Assembly: GCA_027625915.1 (NCBI GenBank)
Contig: JANTQA010000063.1
Location: 4,731,501 to 4,795,500, forward strand
Reading direction: 5' to 3'
Length of the DNA: 64,000 nt
DNA from: Anaeramoeba flamelloides
Lineage: Eukaryota > Metamonada > Anaeramoebidae
The notes under the pieces were generated by a model that was given only the letters and a program-made list of their open reading frames with translations, did not search any database and had not been told where the DNA came from. This document shows, in pieces, positions 33,066 through 43,193 of the stretch. Position 1 is the stretch's first letter; every line of letters begins with the position of its first letter. The position numbers and the translations under genes were made by a program.

Positions 33066-33860
33066 GTTTATACTTCATAATGAGTTATAATAATTCTAAT
33101 TTTTTATAATTTATTAAAATATTGAGACTTAATTTAAAACTATTAAAATTGACTTCAAAATTAAAATAGTTTTATTATTAAAGTTTAATAGATAATATTT
33201 GGTCAAATTTTTTGCGAGGTATCTCTATACAAAAAAAATCATGATGATCTGATCAAATTCAGAATTGGTAAAAAAGTGAATTTTTTAACTCATTTTATTC
33301 CTCTAATTACTTAATTTATAAAAAAAAATATTATTATTTGGTGGTTTCTAAAGATTTGATAATTTTAGAAATTTGCAAATATAAAATTTGGTTTTCAAAA
33401 TAGAAAATCAAACTATTTCGTTGGTTTTAAAGCACAAACTTTCTTTTGAGTGTTAAAATGTGAATTTTCATTATTTTCTCATATTTTAAACTGAATCGCG
33501 TCCTAGCCAGGTACAATTTTTCAAATTTTTGAAATGAAAAAAGGGTTGTATTTTTGTATTTAAATAATACTAAACCAAACTGTTATTTCCTATTTAAAGT
33601 ATATGATATCTCTGTTAAACAGATAAAAGTAAATTTGTATTGTTTCCACAGATTTTTCAGTGGATTATAGTCTACCCATGATTTATGGGATATGACTATT
33701 TTTGTTGAATTCTGTTGAAAAAAATTAATTATTCGGTTTGGAATTTTGACGAAATAATTGTTGTTTTTTGGATTTTTCTTTATGTATATTTGAAATAATT
33801 GTGGTTTTTTATAAATGTTTTAAATTCCTTCTATTCTTATAAGGTTGTTTTTGAATTTTA
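33066..33860. other. AT-rich stretch, no gene called
   Basis: Mostly featureless. A small G/C-richer patch ends at a donor-like CAG/GTACAA at 33512 but has no supporting frame. Confidence 0.35.
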
Positions 33861-33862
33861 GG

Positions 33863-34350
33863 TTTTCACAGTATTTGCAAAGTATGTTCACTAAACAGAA
33901 AATTCTTTTGGCTTTGTGAAAATCAAGAAACTGAAGAAAACTACCTAGTTATTTTTCATCCTTTTTCTGTGGTAAGAATATATTCCCCTTTTTCTTTTTA
34001 ATATGAAACAAAAAATAAAAATACTGCCAATTTCAAAATAAAAAGATCCAAATTTTCATTTAGCTTTCAAAAAAAACACACCTCTCAAGAATTAAAATAA
34101 AACAACAAAGTTCCTAATTCTGAAAAGGGCAATTAAGAATTAATCTTCGTTTTTGGATGAGATTTTGGAAAAGTTTCTTTGTTTGAGACAATCTTTTTTT
34201 GGGAAGGCCGAAAGAAGATATTATTCACTTTATTTGTCAACAGACCGAATTACCGTTTTCAATAGAGGATCCAATTCAAGAGACACAGTTCAGTTTATTC
34301 TTTTTTTTTTTTCTCCTTTTCCTTCCAAAAAACTTTCCAAAATAAAGTAA
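33863..34350 (+). other. Exon-like segments of an unrecognised gene
   Basis: Bases about 33863-33972 lie between an acceptor (TTTTAG) and a donor (GTAAGA) and have one open frame of 36 codons (FHSICKVCSLNRKFFWLCEN, then QETEENYLVIFHPFSV). Bases 34150-34350 are open on the same strand and richer in G and C (RQSFFGKAERRYYSLYLSTD, RITVFNRGSN). The phases cannot be joined with visible splice sites. I do not recognise the protein. Confidence 0.3.
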
Positions 34351-35316
34351 ATGATAAAAGTGATTTACAATTACGAGTACAATACCCTGTTAAATTCACA
34401 GATTTCTATCTTTCACAAAACTGAAAAAGACTAAAAAAGTTACGTAATTTTGAAAAATGTTTAAAGATTACCACAACTTATTCCAGTTTTCTCCTTGTTT
34501 GTCCATTTCCTAACCATTTAAACCAATTATGCTCATTGAAAAAAATCGTATAAAAATAATTTACTTACATGAAATCATTTTATCGAATTCAAACGAATCG
34601 TTTGTTTGCCACGTTTGTTTATGTGTTTTTTGTTTTTAATATTAAAGCACTAAAACTGTACATTTACAAATGCCAGTAGTAACAACTTTTGACAAACGTA
34701 AAAATTATATCCTAGTAGGAAGCAACATTAAAAACGACTTGCGATGTTGAATTTTATTTTGTTGTGCCGAAAACTAAGGATACATTTAATTATTCTTTAA
34801 TTAATAAATTGTTTCTTTTTTTTTTTCTTTTCTCTTTTTTTTGAATAGTTTTTGTTTTTTTTTTTGTACTTCTTTTTCTTTGTATTTAGAATTGAGTAAT
34901 AAAAATCAAAAAGCGTTTCGGATATAGGTTCTGTTTCTTTGAATAAAAAAAGGTTGAAATAAAAACTTTTTAATAAAAGTAGTGACGGATTTATTTCTTA
35001 ACAAAGATAAAAGAATGTATAATCCTTATTTAATTAACTTTGTTTTTTTGATTAAAAAATAGTGTCACCAAGTTTGAGTTCTTTCCATGTGAGAATGAAC
35101 AACAAATTGCTGAATAGGAATAAAATTTAAAAAGGTTTTTTTTCTTTTGGAATTTTATGCGTGTGGAAAATTTGTTATTATGAGCATTTATAAAAAGAAA
35201 CAAAAAGAATTAATCGATCTTTTAAGTATTTGAACTTTAAATTGGATACGTTTTCCTGTCCTTTATTTTTATTTTACATTTCTTCAAACTCTAATTTTCA
35301 TTTACGAAATTTTCAC
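34351..35316. other. AT-rich stretch with two tiny frames
   Basis: A plus-strand frame at 34570-34680 (MKSFYRIQTNRLFATFVYVF..) and another just after it (MPVVTTFDKRKNYILVGSNI.., 34671-34751) have mixed codon use but are short and unsupported. Part of their boundary, AAATGCCAGTAGTAAC, is a family D MITE end, so at least one is probably transposon-derived. Confidence 0.3.
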
Positions 35317-35320
35317 TTAA

Positions 35321-35872
35321 GGTTTACAATCCCTGAAATTTGAAAAAAGATTATCTTGTTTCCTTTGAAACCACTTGTTAATTTGGTTCTTAGCTGATCG
35401 ATCTTGTGTTTGGTATGGATTATAATAGTGGTTCATAATTGCAATTTTTGACAATTTATTTTTTTTTTTCTGAAATCCAAATTGAACAGTGTAAGATTAT
35501 TAGATTGGTAGATGTTCAAGAATAACTTTTGAATTTTGGGTTGTAGAAAAGAATCTTGATTTACTTTTTAGTCAATTAACCAAATGAAAAAATATAATTG
35601 TTTAAAAGCACCAAATAAAACCAAACCTAACTAAAAATTTCAATCAACAACCTACAAAACACATTTTTTTATAACTTAAGTTCCAGCCAATGAATGTTAA
35701 ACTCCTCAATTCGGATTTTGGAAAAAAAAAAAATAAATCGTCAAAAAAGTGCCATTTTGAACCACTATTAAAACCCATACCAAACACAAGATCGATCAGC
35801 TAAGAACCAAATTAACAAGTGGTTTCAAAGGACACAGGATAATCTTTTTTCAAATTTCAGGGATTGTAAACC
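35321..35872 (+). mobile_element. TTAA-flanked MITE (family E), full copy
   Basis: A 552 bp element bounded by TTAA (35317-35320 and 35873-35876). The terminal inverted repeats start GGTTTACAATCCCTGAAATT and remain near-perfect for roughly 150-180 bp, through TTAATTTGGTTCTTAGCTGA and beyond. A TTAA duplication is the hallmark of piggyBac-type transposases, so trans-mobilisation by one is likely. No coding capacity. Confidence 0.85.
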
Positions 35873-36177
35873 TTAAGGGACTAATAACTCTTATTTATTT
35901 TTTTCCCAAAGTTAATAGAGTAATTATTTACATAAGGATACAATTAAACCCAACACACAACTTCATTTGTCAACTTTAGAAAAATGAATAATCATTTCTA
36001 TAAGATTTCATTTTTCCAATTGAAATTTTCAGTAAAAAGATCTGATCCTTTTTTGTTGGATTTTTGGATCAAATTAGAAAAATAAAAAATTGCAAAACAA
36101 TTTAATTTTGAAGAAATCTCAGTCTTTCCAAGTCTACCATAAAATTACAAATAAAACACAATTGAGTTTTCTCTACT

Positions 36178-36500
36178 TATTTTCCAACATCGTAAAATTC
36201 GGAAATAAGTGTTATTAATAGAAAAAAATTTCAATAAATGAGCTATTATTCAAATGTTTGAAACTTCAAAAAAAAAAAAATTGAAGATTCTTGAAGCACT
36301 TAAAAATAATGTTCAAAAAAGTAAATTTTTAAAGAACAGAAAATATTGATATTTTTTAGGCTGTTTTTGAATCAATATTTTTAAGTTTCATAGGATCTTG
36401 AATTTTTTTTTTCGATTTTCCAAAATTAGAATAATCATTCATTTATTGAAAATTTTTTTCGATTAATAACTCTTATTTCCGAATTTTTTGAAAATGGAAA
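36178..36500. repeat. Foldback repeat (family K)
   Basis: Left arm TTTTCCAACATCG..AAATTCGGAAATAAGTG and right arm, inverted, CTTATTTCCGAATTTTTTGA..GGAAAA, with arms of about 60 bp and a central AT-rich loop. No coding. G/C-richer DNA next to it (36510-36615) is open on the minus strand (KIKVAVLLVHKDSLKLLKLI..), reminiscent of the first strand of GT14 glycosyltransferases but too short to call. Confidence 0.65.
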
Positions 36501-37156
36501 ATAAGAATAGAAAAATCAATTGTATTTTATAAAAACTTTTATGGTGGCCGTGGAACGGCTGTATCAATTTTAGTAATTTCAGAGAGTCTTTATGAACAAG
36601 TAACACTGCAACTTTAATCTTATTTTAAAAATACATGAAAAATAAATCAAATATTGTATCCTTGAAGATCTTAAATATTTAAACATTTATTTTATTCTGA
36701 AATATTTATTAAATTTCTTGAAATTTAAAAGACTTGTCAATATACCTTTTCAAATACCAAGAGTATAAACAAGGAACTGTAAGCATTAAAACCGGTTATT
36801 TGATAATATCAATTTTTTTTTTTTTTTATTAGAAATATGTATTTGAATTGTTTTATTTGTTGAAAAAAAAAATTTAAAAAATTGAGAAATAAATGTAAAA
36901 CCTATTTGATACATTTAATCTTTGGGTTGTTAATGACTTACTGAAATAATTAAGACTGAGCTATTAATTATTGATTATAAATAATCACATTAAAAAGCAT
37001 TCCTTTAGATTATAAGTTGAATTTTCGATGCTTTTAAAAAAGTATTTCGGGAGAATTTTTAATTAGTTAGTTTGGTTCTTCTCAAATTTTTTTGTTCAGT
37101 CCCTAGAAAAAAATTGATTGGTCTGTTCTTTGAATCAAAAAATTATATTTTTTAAA

Positions 37157-37347
37157 GTCAGTACCACTTTTCAGGCACAAATTTTCAACGAAATTTAAGG
37201 CACAAATAAATCTCAAATTAAGGCACATTATTTGTAATTTTTGTTTTTTTATAATTTATTTTCTTAGGAACTGAATTTTGAGCCTTAATTTGGTTTTTAT
37301 TGTACCTCAAATTTCATTGAAAGTTTGTGCATGGAAAGTGGAACTGA
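37157..37347. mobile_element. Family G MITE, copy 2
   Basis: GTCAGTACCACTTTTCAGGC at the left and GTGGAACTGA at the right, with inner CACAAATTTTCAACGAAAT mirrored by ATTTCATTGAAAGTTTGTG. About 190 bp. Confidence 0.75.
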
Positions 37348-37957
37348 ATATATAAGTTTAAAAAAATTATTGTATTTTTTTTTTTTTTTTTTTGAGATCG
37401 AGTAGATTTTTTATACTTTATTATTTTAGAACTTAGTGGTTTCATTTTTAAAGTGTATTCTTGTACACTTCCTTTACAAGAAATAAGATTTCAATCTTCT
37501 TTCAAAGAAAATATTTTTTTTTTAAATAATTCAGAAATATGTTGGATTTTGAACTTTTCAAAAATGAGAAAAATGGATCAGACTTTTAAAAACAATAATT
37601 GATTTCTGAAAATTGTAACAAAAAATAAGTTTTGTCTAGTAGTTATCAGATTTATATTTTGTTTTTCAATTACAAGATACGGTAACTTTTTTTTTTAATT
37701 TGTTAGTAAATTTACTTAAAGATTTTTTTCGTTTATTAGCCCCTTAAACGATACCAAAATATCATATAAAAAAAGATAATAAAGATCCCAACTTTCAATG
37801 TTTTTCTTTGAAAAAAATTCTCTTTTATCCTTTCCGTTCAAAGTAAAAATAGGAAAATGAAGTATAAAATTTTGTACCATTTATTCTTCAAATACAAACA
37901 AAATGTAGATTTTTTCTTTGATGTTCTTGGTGATTAAAAAGGTTTGCTTACAAAAAA

Positions 37958-38330
37958 ATGAACTCTAATGGTAAGTCCAGTGCCAAAATAAAACGTGCCG
38001 AAAAGTTTAATTCGAGTTTCAAAATCAAAAGTAGGTCTTTTTTTATTGATTTATATACAGTCAGTTCCACTTTTAAGGCACAAACTTTCAACAAAATTCA
38101 AGGTACAAAAAAATCTCAAATTAAGGCACATTATTTGTAATTTTTGTTTTTTACAATTTATTTTACTTGAATCCAAATTTTGCGTCTTAATTTGATATTT
38201 TTAATGTGCCTTAAATTTCGTTGAAAGTTTGTGCCTTAAAAGTGGAACTGACTGTATATCAATCAATCAAAGAAACCAACAATAAAATGTAATTAAAATA
38301 TGGTACTTATTTCTTAAAGATCTATTATTC
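37958..38330 (+). other. Small basic frame split by a family G MITE
   Basis: An ATG frame MNSNGKSSAKIKRAEKFNSS.. with mixed codons begins at 37958 and reaches the MITE at 38058. If the MITE and one TA are removed, the frame goes on for about 12 codons (..NQSKKPTIKCN) to a stop. A consensus-like GTAAGT at 37970 means the real exon may end after five codons. Not recognised. Confidence 0.25.
38058..38254. mobile_element. Family G MITE, best-preserved copy
   Basis: A 197 bp element flanked by TA (38056-38057, 38255-38256). Ends CAGTCAGTTCCACTTTTAAG and its inverse; arms of about 70 bp continue through GCACAAACTTTCAAC and AAAATCTCAAATTAAGGCAC. TA use and the CAGT terminus suit a Tc1/mariner/pogo-type transposase. 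Confidence 0.85.
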
Positions 38331-38509
38331 AAAAAGTAATTCTCAAAAAAACCAATATTTTCTTATTTTATATTCCCTAACATTAGTATATAAAAATAAA
38401 ATTGAAAATTTCAAGTTAGACAGAACAATTGCCTGAAGTAACCTTTCATACTATTAATAGATTATATACACATTATAACCAAAATTCAATTTGATGACAT
38501 TTTCTTTTA

Positions 38510-39070
38510 TTAACCCCCCCTATCTGTTATAATTAAAGTTATCAGAAAGTGAAAAATCACCCGTTTACAAATTTTTTTTTTTAAAAAAATTTTCTAGATT
38601 GAGAAGACTTCAATTTTTTCAATTTAAAATAAACTGTTTTCCTACAGGAAATCACCAATTTAATCCAATTTAATCTAATCTGTGGTTATCTTATAATCAC
38701 TCTGAATTACAATAAATAAGGATTTTATAAATATTCTTGCCCTGAAAATGACTCATTTGAAGATAAAAAAAAAAAAATTGGAGATCTCAAAATATTCCAA
38801 AGAGTGACAATTCAAAACTGGCATAGTTATTTTCAAAATGGTAATTCAAATCATTCAAATTTGAAAATTGATTGTAGATCTTTAGATTATAAAAATTTCT
38901 GAGTATTTCCTTATTTATTTTTTTTTTTTTGAGATTAATCAGGAATCGCATGTCGATTAGTTTTTAATTATATTACACTCTCCCAAAAAATAGAAATTTT
39001 TTTTCAAATTTCAAAAATAATTTTTTCAAAGTGATTAATTGACCCTTAAGTAACATTTTTTGAATATAAG
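38510..39070 (+). mobile_element. Family F element, copy 3
   Basis: Matches 27186-27960 and 58825-59520 through CAATTTAAAATAAACTG, ATCTGTGGTTAT, TGACTCATTTGAAG and GGAGATCTCAAA. It ends at TTGACCCTTAAG, the inverted terminus. The left end is eroded. Confidence 0.6.
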
Positions 39071-39761
39071 CCACCTATATTTTTTTAAAAGACTATTTTT
39101 TTGAGTTAAAAAAAAAAACAATTTCGATTGCTATTAGCATTAATCCTTTTTTTTTTTTAGATTTTTTTTTGTGACATAGTGTGATTATTTTTTTTTTTGC
39201 ATTCTAGTGGGTTATATAATATGAGCTACCGATTCATAAGACAGTAACTGATAATTATAGATTTTTATATTTTCTGTATTCTTCTTAAGGACGACTTGGC
39301 TTTTATTTTCAGTGAATATTATTAAAATTACAAATATCCCCTAAAGACTTAAAAAATTAATATTTCAAATAAAAGCTATTTTTCTAATTAGAGTCTATCA
39401 TCAGATTAAATAACCAAATAAACTGACTAAAAAAAAGTAAATATAATATTGACTTCTTAATGCAACTCTGAAAAAAATAAAATAAAATAAAAGATTAAAT
39501 ATTAATATTTCTGAAAAAAAAAATTCAATTTTTGAAAATTCTAATAAAAAAACACAAAAAAATATAAAAATTTCTAAAAATTGTGAAAATAAAAAAAAAA
39601 ATGAAAAAGAAAAATTTTTCAAAAAAAAAAAATAGATTCAATTTTATATACAATTTTTGGCAAGATTAAAAATTAACAAATTTTCTAAAAATGTGAAAAT
39701 CACTTTAAAAAATTTCTTTCAAATTAATTTTCTAATTTAATATTATATCAAAATATCATAG

Positions 39762-39822
39762 AATTTACCTCCAAACGTGTTTTCCTATTTGATATACAAC
39801 TGGATACCAAATTATATGTTAG
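39762..39822 (+). other. Possible orphan exon
   Basis: A 61-base segment between AG (39760-39761) and GTACAA (39823). It reads NLPPNVFSYLIYNWIPNYML in one frame; a second frame is also open. No partner exons found. Confidence 0.2.
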
Positions 39823-40139
39823 GTACAAACAAGAAGAATAAAAAAAGAACAGTTTACTCTAAAAGGAGTTCAAACCTCTTTTCTGTGGATTTTGAACTAA
39901 AATTATGTATAATAACTTTTATATTCTTGAAAAGTTCTCAAGTATTCAATAGACTATCATTTTTTGTATTGTAAAATAGGATAAGTATGAATTTTTTTTT
40001 AAACATATTACTGAGGCGAAAAATAGGAAAATCGGATGAAAATTGTTTCTCCACATTTCAATAATTACCAGTTTTGGAAATAAGTTTAAAATGGGAAATA
40101 GTTAAGAAACAAGTCATAACAGTAAAAAATTATTTTTGT

Positions 40140-40900
40140 GATTGTAAAAAAAACTTTTTTCAAAGATCATATGTTTTTTTTCAATTTTTTTGTTAAGGGT
40201 TGAGTGATTCAGTTAAAAATAATTTTCTCAATTTTCAGAAAAAAAAAAAAAATTATTGGCATTTTTTATGAGTAACTCATTTCAATTGAAAACAAACAAG
40301 AATACTATGTACGATCGATCTCCCAAAATCAAGATTGAAAAAATAGTACCCTTTCTAATAATCAAATGGATCACTTCCTTGTTGTTTTAAATCGTTATGA
40401 ATTTTAATTTTGAATACAATTGTAATAGTTTTGAAGTGACTCACTTTGGCATATTTTAAGATCTTGGAATTTTTTTTTTTTTCATTTCTCAAATGAATTA
40501 TTTTTATCAAAAAAACAGAAAAAGATCCTTACCTAGCCAAATTTATAGAGTTACAAAAATACGAAAAATTAGATAAAATCAAATTATATCAAACCAAGTG
40601 TGTACCAAAATAAACAATTTGTTTTAAATCCAAGATATTTAGCATTTGGAAATCTACAATAAGAAACAAGTAATTTTTAGTTTTTATACCTAACATTTTG
40701 TTTTTTTTTGGAATCAAGTAATCTTCTTAAAATTTTTATTTTTAATAACATTTTTTTCTAATGAATATCTTGTGAAACTTTTAATGTTAATTGAATTTTT
40801 CTAAATTGAATTTTTTGAAACGAATTTTTTTTTTGTTATTTTGAAATTTAAAAATTGAGATCATTAGAGATTGTAAACACTTAATAAATTTTTGATTCTA
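40140..40900 (-). mobile_element. Family F element, inverted and diverged copy
   Basis: Read in reverse it follows the family F order: the AATTCATTTGAGAAATG segment, AAAAATTCCAAGATCTTAAA and GATTAAATT-type stretches. The ends are not defined. The DNA just beyond (40680-41150) is a degenerate series of TTGAATTTTT..AATGAGATC repeats. Confidence 0.4.
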
Positions 40901-41929
40901 TTGAATTTTTGTTTTTGAAATCCTTTTTAATTTTTTTTTGAAATTGAATTTTTTATCTAATGAGATCCTCAGGAAATTTTTTTTTGAAAAAGATTTTTTG
41001 AAATTGTAGTCAACTAGTAATTTATTTTTTTTAATTGAAATACTTTGATTTTTTATCAACCAAATACTTTGGTATTTCTTTTGTTAATTGAATTTTTATA
41101 AATGAGATCCTGTGAATTTTTTTTTTCGTTGAATTTTCAATAAAAATTGTTCAATTTCAGCATATCATTTTTAGGTTTCAAGTTACCCCTTGAGTGTGTA
41201 GTAAATCTATAATAAGTGACTAAACCAATAAACACTTTTTTTTCATTAACAACATTTCAAGAAAATCAAAAGTAAGATTAATGGATAAAAAAGATAAAAG
41301 ATTGCAGTCAAAATGGAAGATTAAAGATAATAACAGTATTTCAAAAATTTCCTTTTGTTCATGTAATTTTTTTGAATAACCCACCATATAACAATATAAA
41401 AAAAAATTTAACATATAGAGATCTCAAAAACAATACTGCTATTTTTGATAATAAATAGACCTTAATTGTTTTTGTTGGTTTGTCAAATAGGAATAATAAG
41501 TACTTGTTTTTCTAAAGTTAATTTGTTTTTACTTATAAATGAAATTACTTTTCCTTTTCAACTAATATGATTCTTCCCAATTAAATTTCACCTTAAATTT
41601 TTTTTGATCGTTAACTTTTTTTTCCTGAAAGGTTAATTATTTTTTTAAGATAAAAACTGAATATTTTTCCCCTCATAAAATAAACAACAGAATATTGGTT
41701 GGGGTTTAAAAACCAAAATTCCCAAAGAACGTCTCCACAATTTCTTTTTCAAATAAAGTTTCTAAAAACAATTCTTTATTTTCGATTTATATTTTTTTTT
41801 GTCAACCGATTTTTGTTCAACTCTCAAAAGAAAAGTTTAAAATTTGTCTCTTAGAAATGTTGGTTATCAAAAAAAAATAAGAAAAATCAAAGAAAATTTC
41901 CAAAAAAAAATCATTTTTTTTTTTTTTTA
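40901..41929. other. AT-rich stretch upstream of the charged low-complexity gene
   Basis: No gene. The left part has the degenerate TTGAATTTTT repeats mentioned above; the right part presumably carries the promoter. Confidence 0.4.
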
Positions 41930-43105
41930 ATGAGCAAATCAATCACATCTTCCGATCAAGAACAAGAACAAAAGGACATACAAAAAGAAGAACAAGAAAA
42001 AGAGAAAAACGAAGAAGAATTTGAAAAAGAAAAAGACAAAAAAGAAGAAGAAAACGAAAAAGATAAAGAAGAAGAAGAAAAACAAAAAAACGAAGAAGAA
42101 TTTGAAAAAGAAAAAGATAAAAAAGAAGAAGAAAACGAAAAAGAAGAAGAAGAAGAAGATAAAGAAAAGGAAAAAGAAAAGGATCAAGAAGAAGAAAAAG
42201 AAAACGAAAAAGAAGAAAACGAAAAAGGAGAAGAAGAAATAGATAAAGAAAAAGAAGAAAAAGAAAAATTAGAAAAAGAAGAAGGGGAAGAAAAAATAGA
42301 AAAAGAAAAACAAAAAAACGAAGAAAAAGAAAAGGATAAAGAAGAAGAAAAAGAAAACGAAAAAGAAGAAGAAAAACAAAAAAAAGAAAACGAAAAAGAA
42401 GAGGAAAAACAAAAAAAAGAAGGAGAACAAAAAGAAGAAAAACAAAAAGAAGAAAAAGAAAAAGAAGGAGAAGAAGAAATAAAACAAGAAAAAGAAAAAG
42501 ATAAAGAAGAAGAAAAAGAAAACGAAAAAAAAGAAGAAGAAGAAAAAGAAGAAGAAGAAAAAGAAGGAGAAGGAGAAGGAGAAGGAGAAGGAGAAGGAGA
42601 AGGAGAAGAAGAAATAGAAAAAGAAAAATCAGAAAAAGAACAAGAAAAAGAAAAAGAAAAAGAAAAAGAAAGTGAGGAAAAAGAAATAGATAAAAAAGAA
42701 CGAGAAGAAGAAAAAATAGAAAAAGAAAAAGAAAAAGAAGGTGAGGAAGAAAAGGATAAAGAAGAAGAAGAACAAGAAAAAGAAATAAAAAAAGATCAAA
42801 AATTAAAAAAAGAAACAGAAATTGAAATTGAAATAGAAACCGAAAAGGATCAAGAAGGAGAAAAAGAAAAAAATCAAAAAAAAGGTACCTTTTCATCCAC
42901 AGAGGATTCCATTTTGAAACCAAAAAATGAAATATCCAAAGAAAATTCCGAAGAAAACAATAATGATGATAAAACAACAAATCAAAAACAACAAAAGAAA
43001 GCAGTTTCAAATAAAGAACATATTATTAGTTTGTTATTTTCTACTTTTCTTTGTTCTTCTTTTATCTTACTATTACAAACTGATTTCTTGGTTTGCATTG
43101 TTTAA
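41930..43105 (+). CDS. E/K-rich low-complexity protein, or first exon of a larger one
   Basis: An open frame of 391 codons starting MSKSITSSDQEQEQKDIQKE. Residues 12-320 are almost only E, K, D, Q and N in heptad-free arrays, with a GEGEGEGEGEG tract. Residues 325-365 have normal complexity (TEDSILKPKNEISKENSEEN). The last 26 residues are hydrophobic (ISLLFSTFLCSSFILLLQTD..), either a tail anchor or read-through of an AT-rich intron. In the latter case a donor at 43029 (GTTTGT) and the acceptor at 43241-43242 join this frame in phase to the next one. Acidic charged repeats suggest an extended or single-alpha-helix protein. The function is unknown. Confidence 0.6.
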   Translation: MSKSITSSDQEQEQKDIQKEEQEKEKNEEEFEKEKDKKEEENEKDKEEEEKQKNEEEFEKEKDKKEEENEKEEEEEDKEKEKEKDQEEEKENEKEENEKGEEEIDKEKEEKEKLEKEEGEEKIEKEKQKNEEKEKDKEEEKENEKEEEKQKKENEKEEEKQKKEGEQKEEKQKEEKEKEGEEEIKQEKEKDKEEEKENEKKEEEEKEEEEKEGEGEGEGEGEGEGEEEIEKEKSEKEQEKEKEKEKESEEKEIDKKEREEEKIEKEKEKEGEEEKDKEEEEQEKEIKKDQKLKKETEIEIEIETEKDQEGEKEKNQKKGTFSSTEDSILKPKNEISKENSEENNNDDKTTNQKQQKKAVSNKEHIISLLFSTFLCSSFILLLQTDFLVCIV

Positions 43106-43193
43106 CATTAATTAAACAAACACAATTAAAAAAGATTTTGTTTGCAAAGCAAACCAAGCCAAGAAAATTTTGTTAGCGTTCTTCAGCTAAAAA

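Noticed and set aside
41943-43010. 355-codon minus-strand frame of F and L opposite the E/K-rich gene
   Set aside because: Purine-only codons on the plus strand automatically leave the minus strand free of stops; the product is pure F/L/Y low complexity.
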